Positions 43,567 through 54,680 of a stretch of 64,000 nucleotides of DNA are shown here, piece after piece. A program made the translations under genes and the position numbers. The notes under the pieces were generated by a model. That model ran no database searches. It worked only from the letters and a program-made list of their open reading frames with translations, and was not told the DNA's origin. Position 1 is the stretch's first letter; each line of letters starts with the position of its first letter. The stretch is from contig NZ_SOCT01000003.1 in NCBI RefSeq assembly GCF_004364435.1, positions 186,001-250,000 of the forward strand, read 5' to 3'. This stretch comes from Pseudomonas sp. LP_7_YM. Its GTDB lineage: Bacteria > Pseudomonadota > Gammaproteobacteria > Pseudomonadales > Pseudomonadaceae.

Positions 43567-43833
43567 TCAGTCTTTCTGATCGCGCAGGACGTTACCGGAT
43601 GTGCCGTCAATGCGGAACTCATAAGTCAGGCTGTCAGCCTTGCGCCCCTTGCCTTCCCAGTAACCGTCGTTGTCCGCTTCAATCTGATAAATCTGCGTGT
43701 AGCCGGACGACTTTGCTTTTTCGATCGCTTTCTCGATAGTGATCCAGCCTGCACCAGGCTTGTCCGCCAACGCGAACGGGGCGGTGGCCAGAGCGGCGGT
43801 GGCGAGTACGGCAGCAGTAAGTGTCTTGATCAT
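43567..43833 (-). CDS. PepSY-domain periplasmic protein
   Basis: An 88-residue exported protein: signal peptide ending near FALAD (about 24), then one PepSY module (WITIEKAIEKAKSSGYTQIYQIEADNDG and SLTYEFRIDGTSGNVL). Such small proteins lie in the periplasm and are often controlled by two-component systems. No partner gene adjacent. Confidence 0.88.
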   Translation of the reverse strand: MIKTLTAAVLATAALATAPFALADKPGAGWITIEKAIEKAKSSGYTQIYQIEADNDGYWEGKGRKADSLTYEFRIDGTSGNVLRDQKD

Positions 43834-44075
43834 TTCGGAACTCCATTTTCCCTTTGCGGGCTATATGACATGCAGTTTTTTGGAGTTCGCGAGAAGAAAA
43901 ATAGTTCAGGCCTGGTTTTGTAACCGGGTGCTGCGGGTCATGCCCTAAATTGATTCAGGATAGGGGCTTCGCGACGCAGGTGAGGTTCGCGCGGCATGTC
44001 ACGGGAATTACGGCAAGGTCATCCGCCCGTTTCCGCGATCAAGCCGTTACCTCACAGCACCGAAATTGCAGCTGA

Positions 44076-44264
44076 TCAGTGTTTGACCTTGCGCCGCAAA
44101 ATGCCATTGAGCACCACTACCACGACGGCCACAAAGATGGCGATGTACTGGAACGTTTTCTCATCGAGCACGCCGATATTCTGCAGGTGCGACAGGCCGA
44201 GCATGAGAGCCAGCACGCTAAGGGCGATGATGATCGAATAAATCAGACGCTGTTTGTTGGTCAT
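44076..44264 (-). CDS. small membrane protein, 62 residues
   Basis: Two transmembrane helices (about 8-25 LIYSIIIALSVLALMLGL and 38-56 TFQYIAIFVAVVVVVLNGIL) joined by a short loop, with basic residues at both ends. Codon bias is good. No family name known to me. It is divergent from the antiporter gene. Confidence 0.65.
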   Translation of the reverse strand: MTNKQRLIYSIIIALSVLALMLGLSHLQNIGVLDEKTFQYIAIFVAVVVVVLNGILRRKVKH

Positions 44265-44485
44265 GGCGCAAGTCCTGAAAGCGGGTAGAGATCATTTGCG
44301 CGGCGCAAATGCGACCGACATCTTACGCCGTCACAGCCGTCCTGGCACCCACGAGCATTCCCGAGCCGTCTGTACCCATGTGCGGCGAAAAGCCTCGCAC
44401 GCTAAACCCGGTCACTTCGTCGTGGTTTAATGCGCGCACTTACTTTTCATGTACGAACGTTGCCTGTCGCTCAAAGGAGTTCCCA

Positions 44486-46303
44486 ATGCCCCATGAAGGC
44501 AGCCTGTTGCAGGCCGCAGTCGTGTTTCTTCTCGCCGCCGTTCTGACCGTGCCGTTGGCCAAGCGGCTGCAGCTAGGCGCAGTGATCGGTTATCTGATCG
44601 CTGGCGTGATCATTGGCCCGTCCGTACTGGGCTTGATTGGTAATCCACAAAGCGTGGCGCACATTTCGGAGCTGGGGGTGGTCCTGCTGCTGTTTATCAT
44701 CGGTCTTGAGCTGTCACCCAAACGCTTGTGGACTATGCGTAAATCGGTCTTCGGTGTCGGTCTGGCGCAGGTGCTGCTCACCGGGTTCGTTATCGGCACA
44801 GTCGCCCTGCTCGGCTTCGACCAACCGCTGAACAGCGCGGTGGTCCTGGGTCTGGGCCTGGCTCTTTCGTCTACCGCATTCGGCCTGCAGAGTCTGGCCG
44901 AACGCAAGGAACTCAATGCGCCACACGGCCGACTGGCGTTTGCCATCCTGCTGTTCCAGGACATCGCGGCGATTCCACTGATTGCATTGGTCCCGATGCT
45001 GGCCGGCGGCAATCATGAAGCCTCATCCAGCGACTCGTTGCGTCATGGGCTGGAGGTGCTGGGCGGGATCACCGCAGTGGTGGTCGGCGGTCGCTATCTG
45101 CTGCGTCCGGTGTTTCGAATCGTCGCAAAAACCAAGCTGCAAGAGGTTTCTACAGCCACCGCCCTCCTGGTCGTCATTGGCACTGCATGGCTGATGGACC
45201 TGGTGGGCGTCTCCATGGCACTCGGTGCCTTTCTCGCCGGTCTGCTGCTGGCCGATTCCGAGTATCGCCACGAGTTGGAAGCGCAGATCGAGCCATTCAA
45301 GGGCTTGCTGCTGGGGCTGTTTTTCATCAGCGTCGGCATGGGTGCCAATATCGGGCTGCTGTTCAGTTCGCCCTTTACAGTGCTGGCGCTGACCCTGCTG
45401 TTGATCGGCTTGAAGTTGCCACTGTTGTTTTTCGTCGGCAGGTTGACCGGCGGCCTTGGCAAACAAAGTGCGCTGCGCCTGGGCCTGGTGCTGGCCGCCG
45501 GGGGTGAATTCGCCTTCGTGGTATTCAAGATCGGTCGCGATCAGGGCCTGTTCGATGCGAGCCTTTACGACACGCTGGTGCTGACCATCACGCTGTCGAT
45601 GGCCCTGACCCCGCCTCTGTTGCTGCTGATGTCACGCTGGCTTACACCCAAGTCGGTGGTCAAGGAAGTGCCCGACGAATACAAGTCCATCGACTCGGAC
45701 AATCCCCGAGTGGTCATCGCTGGCATGGGCCGTATGGGCCAGATCGTGGCGCGGATCCTACGGGCACAGAACATTCCTTTCATCGCGCTTGACACCTCGG
45801 TGGAAACCATCGAGTTCACCCGCAGCTTCGGCAACGTGCCGGTGTTTTACGGTGACCCGTTGCGTCCGGAAATCCTGCGCGCAGCCAAGGTCGATCAGGC
45901 CGAGTATTTCGTGATCGCCACCGACGACCCCGACACCAACATCAAGACCGCCGAGCTTGTGCGCAAGTTGTACCCGCACCTGAAGATCATCGCCCGGGCC
46001 CGCAACCGGCAGCACGTGCACCGCCTGATGGACCTGGACGCGCAGGCGGTACGGGAAACCTTCTATTCCAGCCTGGAGATGACCCGACGCACCCTGATTG
46101 GTCTGGGCTTGAGCGAGACGCAGGCGGCAGCACGGATCAGCCGCTTCAAACGTCATGACGAACAGGTGCTCAGTCGCCAGCATCTGATCTACGATGACGC
46201 AGCGAAGGTCATGCAGAATGCGCTGGAAGCCCGAAACGAGCTCGCAGAATTGTTCGAGTCGGACCGGATCGACGAGGAAGCCGAGGAGGCCGCGAAAGGC
46301 TGA
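44486..46303 (+). CDS. CPA2 monovalent cation:proton antiporter with TrkA-N domain (KefB/KefC type)
   Basis: A 605-residue inner-membrane protein. N-terminal transport domain of about 12 helices (GAVIGYLIAGVIIGP near 30-45; LALSSTAFGLQ near 125), then a cytoplasmic RCK/TrkA-N domain from about 405 with the nucleotide-binding motif VVIAGMGRMGQIVARIL, and a C-terminal charged tail. It resembles the glutathione-gated K+ efflux systems KefB/KefC, which protect against electrophiles. No kefF/kefG partner is adjacent. The ATG at 44486 has AAAGGAG; the frame is open further upstream without signal. Confidence 0.9.
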   Translation: MPHEGSLLQAAVVFLLAAVLTVPLAKRLQLGAVIGYLIAGVIIGPSVLGLIGNPQSVAHISELGVVLLLFIIGLELSPKRLWTMRKSVFGVGLAQVLLTGFVIGTVALLGFDQPLNSAVVLGLGLALSSTAFGLQSLAERKELNAPHGRLAFAILLFQDIAAIPLIALVPMLAGGNHEASSSDSLRHGLEVLGGITAVVVGGRYLLRPVFRIVAKTKLQEVSTATALLVVIGTAWLMDLVGVSMALGAFLAGLLLADSEYRHELEAQIEPFKGLLLGLFFISVGMGANIGLLFSSPFTVLALTLLLIGLKLPLLFFVGRLTGGLGKQSALRLGLVLAAGGEFAFVVFKIGRDQGLFDASLYDTLVLTITLSMALTPPLLLLMSRWLTPKSVVKEVPDEYKSIDSDNPRVVIAGMGRMGQIVARILRAQNIPFIALDTSVETIEFTRSFGNVPVFYGDPLRPEILRAAKVDQAEYFVIATDDPDTNIKTAELVRKLYPHLKIIARARNRQHVHRLMDLDAQAVRETFYSSLEMTRRTLIGLGLSETQAAARISRFKRHDEQVLSRQHLIYDDAAKVMQNALEARNELAELFESDRIDEEAEEAAKG

Positions 46304-46325
46304 CCGCGCTGCGAAGGACGCCCTG

Positions 46326-47462
46326 CTATCGGGCAGCCAGTCGCCACACCCGCGCCAGATCCCGCGCGCGATCATGTAACAGGGTAGCGGCGTTGGCGCA
46401 GGCTTGCTCCAGCGTCATCGGCCCGCTGCTCAATGCGAACGCAGCGCTGATACCGTGTTCGTAGAGGTCGGCGTAGCCATCGCCCAGTGTCCCGGCCAGC
46501 ACGATCACCGGCACGCGTTGACGTTGCGCAATCTTCGCCACGCCAAACGGCGTCTTGCCGTGCAGGGTCTGAGCATCGAAACGCCCTTCGCCGGTGATCA
46601 CCAGATTGGCGCCCTCCAGCGCCTGCGCCAGACCGGTCAGATCCGCGACCACCTCCACACCCGGTCGAAACGTAGCATTCAGATAGGCGCTGGCAGCAAA
46701 ACCCATTCCCCCTGCCGCGCCACTGCCGGGCTGTTCGCTGTCATCCTTGCCCAGCACACGGGCCGACTGCTCGGCGAAGTGACCCAAGGCAGCGTCCAGC
46801 GCCAGCACCTGTTCGGGCGAAGCGCCCTTTTGCGGACCAAAGACATGCGACGCGCCATTCGTCCCGCACAGTGGGTTATTGACGTCAGCCGCCACTTCGA
46901 ATCGCACCTCTTTCAAGCGAGCGTCCAGCGACCCCAGATCAATGCGCGCAACCTTGCTCAGGGCCAAACCGCCAGGTTCCAGAAGCTGATCGTCGTCGTC
47001 GAGAAAACGTGCGCCCAACGCCGAGAGCATCCCGCTGCCAGCGTCGTTGGTGGCGCTGCCACCAATGGCGAGGATGACCCGCTGCGCGCCGGCATCCAGA
47101 GCTGCGGTAATCAGCTGGCCCGTGCCGTACGTGGTCGTGACGGTCGCGTCGCGCTGTGCCAGGGTCAGCATTTGCAGGCCGCTGGCCATGGCCATTTCGA
47201 TGATTGCAGTACGAGAATCGGCAAGCCATCCCCACTGCGCCTGCACAGGTTGCCCGAGCGGGCCGCTGACATCGGTGGTCATCCACTGCCCGCCACAGGC
47301 TGCCAGTACCGCTTCGATGGTGCCTTCACCACCGTCGGCCATTGGACACTCAATCAACCGTGCATCAGGCCACACCTCGCGCAGGCCAATGGCGACGGCT
47401 TGGGCCACGCCTTGCGCGCTGAGGCTGTCCTTGAAGGAATCCGGGGCAATGACGATTTTCAT
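46326..47462 (-). CDS. glycerate kinase (GarK/GlxK type)
   Basis: A 378-residue glycerate 2-kinase, which phosphorylates D-glycerate at the end of glucarate, galactarate and glyoxylate breakdown. MKIVIAPDSFKDSLSA, CPMADGGEGTIEAVLAACGG and LAIGGSATNDAGSGML are family signatures; NLVITGEGRFDAQTLHGKTP is the late motif. Full length. A CdaR-type regulator follows on the same strand upstream (its gene ends 263 bp before this start), fitting sugar-acid control. Confidence 0.92.
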   Translation of the reverse strand: MKIVIAPDSFKDSLSAQGVAQAVAIGLREVWPDARLIECPMADGGEGTIEAVLAACGGQWMTTDVSGPLGQPVQAQWGWLADSRTAIIEMAMASGLQMLTLAQRDATVTTTYGTGQLITAALDAGAQRVILAIGGSATNDAGSGMLSALGARFLDDDDQLLEPGGLALSKVARIDLGSLDARLKEVRFEVAADVNNPLCGTNGASHVFGPQKGASPEQVLALDAALGHFAEQSARVLGKDDSEQPGSGAAGGMGFAASAYLNATFRPGVEVVADLTGLAQALEGANLVITGEGRFDAQTLHGKTPFGVAKIAQRQRVPVIVLAGTLGDGYADLYEHGISAAFALSSGPMTLEQACANAATLLHDRARDLARVWRLAAR

Positions 47463-47725
47463 GGGGTTCTCCTTATCGATTGTTGCGATCTTCGCACGTT
47501 CGTCGAAACCTTACGGCTGGCCCCGGCACAGAACCGAGGATGCCTTCGTTGTTCATACGAACAAAAAGCTCGGTTTTGCTCGATGGACGATGGGCTGTAT
47601 CAAGACAAGTGGCTTCGCGAGAGAGTCGAGATAGCTTGGGCAATGGACTTGCAGCCGGTTGATTCGCTGCGGACGAATGAAGTCGCTCACAACGTCCATT
47701 TACGGCGAGGCACGATGAATGCCAT

Positions 47726-48811
47726 TCACCTGGGCACCATTTGCAATCCCACATACAGCCTCAACAGGTCATCGGTTCGATACGGATCACAACCGCTCAC
47801 CTCGGCGATCTTTTCCAGGCGATAACGCAGGCTGTTGCGGTGTATGCCCAGCGCGTCGGCGCAGGTCTGGCTTTCGCCGCTGTAGTCGAACCAGGCCCGC
47901 AGGGTATCGAGCAACTGGCCGTTGCCCTGCAAACGACGGACAGGCTCGGCCACACTGTCGGCCAAACAGTCATGCCGATTGCGCCAGAACAGTACGGCCA
48001 GACGATGACTCGCGAGCCGTAATAAGCGGTGTTGCGGCTGAACATGGCGGGCGTAGTCGAGCAAATCTCGCGCCGCTGTACAGGCTTCACGTAACGAAGC
48101 CAGGTCTGACGAAGGCTCGACCGTCGCCATCCGCGATACGTGCCAGCGTTGCGCATCGAACTGCTCCAGCAACAAGGCATCATCCCGATCCTTGCCAGTA
48201 GCACGGCACCAATAGACCAGACTTGGCTCGCACGACACACACCAGCTGTTGGCGTATCGCCCGTTAAGCCATGTGACCAGTTGCCCGGCATACACCGCAT
48301 TGGCCGGGAGTTCGATCACTACCGCCTGACGCGATAACTGCGGCTGCAGCCCCAGCTGCTCTGCCTCATCCAGCAAGTGCAGGCCGCCGTCCCCAAGCAA
48401 CAACCGCGACAGTAGATCCTCGCTGCGCTGGTGCCGCCACTGCTGGTCGGCCTGCTGCCGACGATGCTCCATAAGCATTTCGGCGGTCATCTTCACCAGC
48501 TCCGCATACACCCGGACCTGCGCCGGCTCGCCGGTGATGCCCAACACCCCCACCAGTTTGTGATCGAGCATCAACGGCAGGTTAACCCCCGGTCGCACGC
48601 CGTCGAGCTGTCTGGCCGTGTGAGAATCAATCTCCACCACCCTGCTGTTGGCCAGCACCAGCTGTGCGCCTTCATGACGGGTGTAAAGCCGCTGCGCCTC
48701 GCCGCTACCAATGATGATGCCCATGTAATCCATGACATTTACGTTGCACGGCAATATCGCCATCGCCCGATCAACGATGTCCTGGGCCAGGGCTTGATCA
48801 AGGATGAACAT
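47726..48811 (-). CDS. cdaR: CdaR-family sugar diacid regulator
   Basis: A 361-residue regulator. N-terminal sugar-diacid recognition domain (ALAQDIVDRAMAILPCNVNVMD and LPLMLDHKLVGVLGITG), a middle GGDEF-like fold region without catalysis, and a C-terminal PucR-type HTH (LDTLRAWFDYSGESQTCADAL then HRNSLRYRLEKIAEVSG). In E. coli CdaR activates the gar and gud genes in response to glycerate, glucarate and galactarate. Here it precedes glycerate kinase, which supports that role. Confidence 0.88.
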   Translation of the reverse strand: MFILDQALAQDIVDRAMAILPCNVNVMDYMGIIIGSGEAQRLYTRHEGAQLVLANSRVVEIDSHTARQLDGVRPGVNLPLMLDHKLVGVLGITGEPAQVRVYAELVKMTAEMLMEHRRQQADQQWRHQRSEDLLSRLLLGDGGLHLLDEAEQLGLQPQLSRQAVVIELPANAVYAGQLVTWLNGRYANSWCVSCEPSLVYWCRATGKDRDDALLLEQFDAQRWHVSRMATVEPSSDLASLREACTAARDLLDYARHVQPQHRLLRLASHRLAVLFWRNRHDCLADSVAEPVRRLQGNGQLLDTLRAWFDYSGESQTCADALGIHRNSLRYRLEKIAEVSGCDPYRTDDLLRLYVGLQMVPR

Positions 48812-48911
48812 GAAGCGTTACCGGTAAGCGAAGCCGTTGAGGGTTCATACACATCACGAATTGTTTTTATGAGTGGTGGGAGTCTGCCTGATTTATACGT
48901 TTAGTTCCTGC

Positions 48912-50168
48912 ATGGCAATCGACAACCGCGAATACCCAACAGAGCCTTCGCGTGGCACAGTGCAAAAGCGCGCTCTGCGTCCAATAAAGAAAGCCGAGAG
49001 ATACCGCAACTTGCCCCTACGTCGTATTGCCCTGTTGCTTCCAATGCTCACCTTACAAGCCTGCGCTTCCAGCGATGCGCCGCTGGGGCAGACGAGTTTT
49101 GCCGAGTATCGTGAGCAAACCATGGCCTGGATCCAGCAAAACCGTACTTTCCAGACCGATGACCACGCCGCTGAGCTTGAGTGGAATACGCCGCGTGAGT
49201 GGCGTCCCGTCGGCGTGCCCACGCGTGGGATTTTGCTGGTGCATGGCCTTGGGGATTCGCCATGGTCGTTCAATGACATCGGACAGCAACTGGCGGATCA
49301 GGGGTTTCTGGTGCGTACCGTGTTGCTACCGGGGCATGGCAGCAAGCCGGCCGACATGCTGGATGTGACGCTGAACCAGTGGCAGCAAGTGGTCCGCGAG
49401 CAGACCCTAATTCTGCAGCGCGAGGTGCCTAGGGTGTACCTGGGCGGCTTCTCCACCGGCGCCAATCTGGTGCTGGACTACGCCAGTGAACATCCGGAAA
49501 TCGCCGGCCTGGTGCTGTTTTCCCCTGCCTTTCGTCCCGCCAACACCTACGCCTGGGTGACCCAATACATCGGCTGGTTTCGGCCGTGGTTGGCTAAGCC
49601 CGAGGATGGCGTGCGTCCCATGCAAACACCGGTGCGCTACCTCAATGTGCCCACTAACGGCTTTGCCCAGTTCTATCGCAGCGCACTGTCGGCCCAGAGG
49701 CACATCCATCGGCAGCGCTACGAAAAACCGGTGTTCATCGCCATCACACAACATGACTCGGTGCTGGACACTGCCTATGTGCTGGACAACTTCAACACCC
49801 GCTTCAGCCACCCGGACAGTCGTCTGATCTGGTACGGCGACGAGCCGGCAGCGGCAGCCAGGAATTCGCGGGTGCTGGTGCGCAGCGATTATCTGCCGGC
49901 GTCTCGCATCGCACAGTTCTCACACATGGGCCTGATGTTCTCGCCCGAAAACCGCCTGTATGGCAAGGACGGTCAGCAGCGCATCTGCTGGAACGGCCAG
50001 GACGCAGCCGACATGCAGAAATGCCTGAACGGTGAACCGGTGTGGTATTCGGATTGGGGGCATCGCGAGCCCGGCAAGGTATTTGCGAGACTGACGTTCA
50101 ATCCGTACTTCGAATGGCAGATGGGCGTGATGCTGGGGGTTTTGCACGCGGCGTCGACGTCTGAATGA
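48912..50168 (+). CDS. lipoprotein alpha/beta hydrolase (serine aminopeptidase fold)
   Basis: About 418 residues. After a basic N-terminal stretch comes a hydrophobic segment ending LQAC, a probable lipobox, so the enzyme should be anchored to a membrane on the periplasmic side. The hydrolase domain has ILLVHGLGDSPWSF (oxyanion loop), the nucleophile GFSTGANLVLDYA and the late FSHMGLMFS histidine. The true start is unclear: ATG at 48912 has no good ribosome site and a TTG about 100 bases later would give a standard lipoprotein signal. Lysophospholipase- or esterase-like role likely. The 3' end meets the truncated GntR gene. Confidence 0.82.
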   Translation: MAIDNREYPTEPSRGTVQKRALRPIKKAERYRNLPLRRIALLLPMLTLQACASSDAPLGQTSFAEYREQTMAWIQQNRTFQTDDHAAELEWNTPREWRPVGVPTRGILLVHGLGDSPWSFNDIGQQLADQGFLVRTVLLPGHGSKPADMLDVTLNQWQQVVREQTLILQREVPRVYLGGFSTGANLVLDYASEHPEIAGLVLFSPAFRPANTYAWVTQYIGWFRPWLAKPEDGVRPMQTPVRYLNVPTNGFAQFYRSALSAQRHIHRQRYEKPVFIAITQHDSVLDTAYVLDNFNTRFSHPDSRLIWYGDEPAAAARNSRVLVRSDYLPASRIAQFSHMGLMFSPENRLYGKDGQQRICWNGQDAADMQKCLNGEPVWYSDWGHREPGKVFARLTFNPYFEWQMGVMLGVLHAASTSE

Positions 50169-50209
50169 TGCATAACTCTGAGGCCGCACGCCCGGACTCT
50201 GCGCCCCCT

Positions 50210-50369
50210 GACGAGTCACTCCATGCTGACGCACGATCTCGCTTTCCGAGGGCAGCTTTTCACCGGGGGCGATGGACCCCAACAGAATCTGGCGGCTGAG
50301 GTCGGTCACCAGATCGGTTGCCAGATTGTGCTGCCGACGCTTGGGAAGAACGGGTGGGGTGAATGCCAT
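50210..50369 (-). pseudogene. truncated GntR/FadR-type regulator, only the DNA-binding part left
   Basis: From the ATG at 50369 the frame gives about 53 residues: NLATDLVTDLSRQILLGSIAPGEKLPSESEIVRQHGVTR, the start of a GntR winged-helix domain (the usual continuation would be TVVREAISKL). After that the sequence changes to the antisense of the hydrolase end, so the wing, the linker and the whole FCD effector domain (about 180 residues) are missing. It is divergent from the MFS and gudD genes, as expected for their former regulator. Confidence 0.75.
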
Positions 50370-50711
50370 GGCAGATTGTCCGAACACTGAGTTGAATCGA
50401 CCGCAAGTGAGCACGTTCGCACTTGTACTTTTTCCATCTAGTGGCCAGGACAAGCGAGTATGCACAGGCATTCGTAGAATGCCGTGGTGACCCTCTAAGC
50501 CCCCATTAGCGGTGGAGCACGATAGCTAAAACCACTTATTCAACTTGTCAGACAAGCCAGAGTATTCCCCAAAATAGTAGCTGCGACCCCTGCAAAAACC
50601 ACTTGCGGCGATTCAGGTGACTTGTATGATGACTAACAACAAAGCGCACACAGCGTGTGAGATAGATACACCACAACCCGCATAAAAATAAATCAGTGGG
50701 AGTCAATCAGA
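50370..50711. other. intergenic region between the truncated regulator and truncated transporter
   Basis: 342 bp with only one recognised element, a FadR-type operator at 50545. No hairpin with U-tract and no coding frame with codon bias. Confidence 0.5.
50545..50555. promoter_or_regulatory. FadR-type GntR operator (TTGTCAGACAA)
   Basis: TTGTCAGACAA fits the FadR-subfamily consensus TNGTNNNACNA at all fixed positions; the palindrome extends by one more pair to CTTGTCAGACAAG (50544-50556). It lies between the truncated GntR gene and the transporter remnant, 157 bp before the latter. Confidence 0.65.
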
Positions 50712-51149
50712 GTGAACACACCCTCATCACGAGTGGATGACGGGATCGATTCCGTCTTGCAATCGGCGGTCTTAAAAGTTAACCGTCATGCCCTGCCGCT
50801 GCTCGCCATTATGTTCATCGTCAACTACATCGACCGGGTCAATATCGGTTTCGTGCGTAGTCATATGGAACATGACCTAGGCATTGGCGCTGCCGCCTAC
50901 GGCTTTGGTGCCGGCCTGTTCTTCGTCGCATACGCGCTGTTCGACGTACCCTCCAACATCCTCCTGCAGAAAGTCGGTGCGCGCATCTGGCTGACCCGAC
51001 TCATGCTGACCTGGGGTCTGGTGGCTGCAGGCATGGCTTTCATCCAGACCCAAACCCACTTCTATATCCTGCGTTTCCTATTGGGGGTGGCTGAAGCCGG
51101 TTTCTTTCCAGGCGTGATCGACTACTTCACCGCTGCGCGGCGTCGGTAG
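50712..51149 (+). pseudogene. truncated MFS sugar-acid transporter (GudP/anion:cation symporter type)
   Basis: 145 residues against about 430-450 for the family. The N-terminus is normal: LPLLAIMFIVNYIDRVNIGF (helix 1), VAYALFDVPSNILLQKVGAR, then FLLGVAEAGFFPGVI (helix 4). After that comes DYFTAARRR and a stop; at least 290 residues are lost. GTG start at 50712 with GGAG upstream. gudD follows 108 bp later. The four remaining helices cannot form a working carrier, so uptake of glucarate must depend on another transporter. Confidence 0.75.
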
Positions 51150-51191
51150 CCCGAGTGGATGCGACACCCAGCCATTGCTGATGCTCTTTGA

Positions 51192-52601
<1,410 letters not shown>

Positions 52602-52688
52602 CCATTGAGGTTCGACAAACGCCAGGCGCCCTGCAGCGAGCGTTCCGGTTGCCTGAAACCCATCCACGTTAACTGCCCTATGGCGACC

Positions 52689-52716
52689 GGCGCGTCTCCC
52701 CTTGCGCGCCGTTTTT
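52689..52716 (+). terminator. intrinsic terminator after gudD
   Basis: GGCGCG and CGCGCC form the stem with a 10-base loop, followed by GTTTTTCTTC. It lies 88 bp after the gudD stop. Confidence 0.75.
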
Positions 52717-52781
52717 CTTCATTCATTCGGTTGAGCGCGACGTGCTAAGGTTCTGCTCATCTCGCTGCCGTGAAGCCTGCC

Positions 52782-53435
52782 ATGCCCCATCTCGCCCAGA
52801 CCCACCCTCGCCTGACCATCGCCGTAGCCTTGGGCGTCGCCGCCGGTATTGCGGCTGCCGTCTTCGCGCCACACATCACCCTGACCAGCAAATGCCTGAT
52901 CGCCTGGAACGTTGCGGGTTGGTTCTACATGGTGCTGATCATGATCCGCACCTTCAAATCCAATGCCGATGACGTCAAACGCATCGCCGAAATCGAGGAC
53001 GAAAACGCCGGTCTGGTGCTGATGGTGGTCTGCGTCGCGGCCATCGCCAGTCTTGCCGCCATCGTTCTGGAGCTGGCGAACATCAAGGGCATGTCGGACA
53101 GCGACAAGGCCCTGCATTACGCATTCACGGGCTTGACCATCGTCGGCTCGTGGTTATTGATCGGGGTGATTTTCAGCCTGCATTACGCGCGCATGTTCTA
53201 CACCTGGGACGGTGACGATGCAGGCCTGAAATTCGCCGATGGCGAGCAGAATCCAGATTACTGGGACTTCCTGTATTTCTCTTTCACCATCAGCGTCGCG
53301 GTGCAAACGTCCGACGTAGGCGTCGCTACCCGAGACTTGCGCAAGGTGGTGCTGGCGCAGTCGCTGATCGGGTTTCTGTTCAATACCTCGATATTGGGGT
53401 TCTCGATTAACATTGCGGCGGGCTTATTTAACTGA
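52782..53435 (+). CDS. DUF1345 membrane protein
   Basis: A 217-residue integral membrane protein with about five helices (for example [60 protein letters not shown]) and the conserved [22 protein letters not shown] before the last helices, characteristic of DUF1345. Function unknown; the FSFTI...TSDV segment recalls the ion-channel pore loop region. GTG at 52770 is an alternative start; neither has a good ribosome site. Confidence 0.85.
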   Translation: MPHLAQTHPRLTIAVALGVAAGIAAAVFAPHITLTSKCLIAWNVAGWFYMVLIMIRTFKSNADDVKRIAEIEDENAGLVLMVVCVAAIASLAAIVLELANIKGMSDSDKALHYAFTGLTIVGSWLLIGVIFSLHYARMFYTWDGDDAGLKFADGEQNPDYWDFLYFSFTISVAVQTSDVGVATRDLRKVVLAQSLIGFLFNTSILGFSINIAAGLFN

Positions 53436-53614
53436 CGGCATGGACCAGACACCGGGTTGGCACCTGCCGGGTTCATTTTTCCCTTGGGAGCCCCCGTATT
53501 GTTCAAAGCAGGGGTGAATTTTTACGCAGTCCTTTCAGGGTTTTACTCAGCAAGACGCAAGCGTACTGTAAGCGCCACACATCCAATGTATTCCTTGAAA
53601 TGGGGCGTATCCGA

Positions 53615-54583
53615 ATGACTCAGGGGTCTGCGCTGAGAATCGCCGTACTCGATGACTGGCAATCTGTCGCTCAAGAGGCGGCGCACTGGACTGTTCTCGG
53701 TCCGATTGGCGACGTCAGTTTCCTTCACGACTATCCCGCCGACACCGCGACCATGGCCAGTCGTCTGCAAGACTTCGACGTCATCTGCGTCATGCGCGAG
53801 CGGACGATTTTCGACGACGCCCTGCTCAGCCAGTTGCCCAACCTCAGGTTGCTGGTCACCGGTGGCATGCGCAATGCCGCGCTGGATCTTAAGGCTGCTG
53901 CACGCTTGGGCATCAGCATCGCTGGTACCGAAAGCTACAAGCACGCGGCTCCAGAGCTGACCTGGGCGCTGATCATGGGCGTCACGCGCAACATCGTCGA
54001 CGAGGCCAATTCCCTGCGCGCAGGCAACTGGCAGGTCGGGATCGGCAGCGATCTGCAGGGCAAGACCCTGGGCATCGTCGGCCTGGGCAGCATCGGGCAG
54101 AAAATCGCCCGCTATGCGCAGGCCTTCGACATGAAGGTCATCGCCTGGAGCGAAAACCTCACGGCCGAGCGCGCCAGCGAACACGGCGCGACGTACGTCA
54201 GCAAGAAGGCGCTGTTCGAACAGTCGGACATCGTCTCGGTCAACCTGGTGCTCAGTGATCGCAGTCGGGGTCTGGTGGACGCCGAATCGCTGAGCAGGAT
54301 GAAGCCTGCGGCGTACCTGATCAACACGTCTCGAGGGCCTATTGTCGATGAGAACGCGCTGATCGAGGCGCTCGAGCAGAGGAAGATCGCCGGTGCGGCA
54401 CTGGATGTCTACAGCGTCGAACCGCTGCCTGCCGATCATCCCTTCCGCACCCTGCCCAATCTGCTGGCAACGCCGCACTTGGGTTATGTCACCGAGAACA
54501 ACTACAGAATGTTCTTCGGTCAGATGATCGAGGATATTCAGGCCTGGCATGCGGGAAGCCCGATTCGTTTGCTTGCTGGATGA
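53615..54583 (+). CDS. D-isomer-specific 2-hydroxyacid dehydrogenase
   Basis: A 322-residue NAD(H) oxidoreductase. Rossmann motif in LGIVGLGSIGQKIARYA (about 147-163); catalytic Arg in INTSRGPIVDE, Glu in DVYSVEPLP and a His in TPHLGYVT, as in the D-2-hydroxyacid dehydrogenase family (phosphoglycerate dehydrogenase-like). Substrate unknown. ATG at 53615; one at 53600 adds five residues. pncA follows on the same strand after 97 bp. Confidence 0.9.
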   Translation: MTQGSALRIAVLDDWQSVAQEAAHWTVLGPIGDVSFLHDYPADTATMASRLQDFDVICVMRERTIFDDALLSQLPNLRLLVTGGMRNAALDLKAAARLGISIAGTESYKHAAPELTWALIMGVTRNIVDEANSLRAGNWQVGIGSDLQGKTLGIVGLGSIGQKIARYAQAFDMKVIAWSENLTAERASEHGATYVSKKALFEQSDIVSVNLVLSDRSRGLVDAESLSRMKPAAYLINTSRGPIVDENALIEALEQRKIAGAALDVYSVEPLPADHPFRTLPNLLATPHLGYVTENNYRMFFGQMIEDIQAWHAGSPIRLLAG

Positions 54584-54680
54584 AGCGGCGCCACCCGATG
54601 TCATGCCCGTCGCACTCGGCAACAGTCGCAACGCTGCCAGCGGTGCAACCGATTCAATCAACGCCTCGAGGATTACAAGG

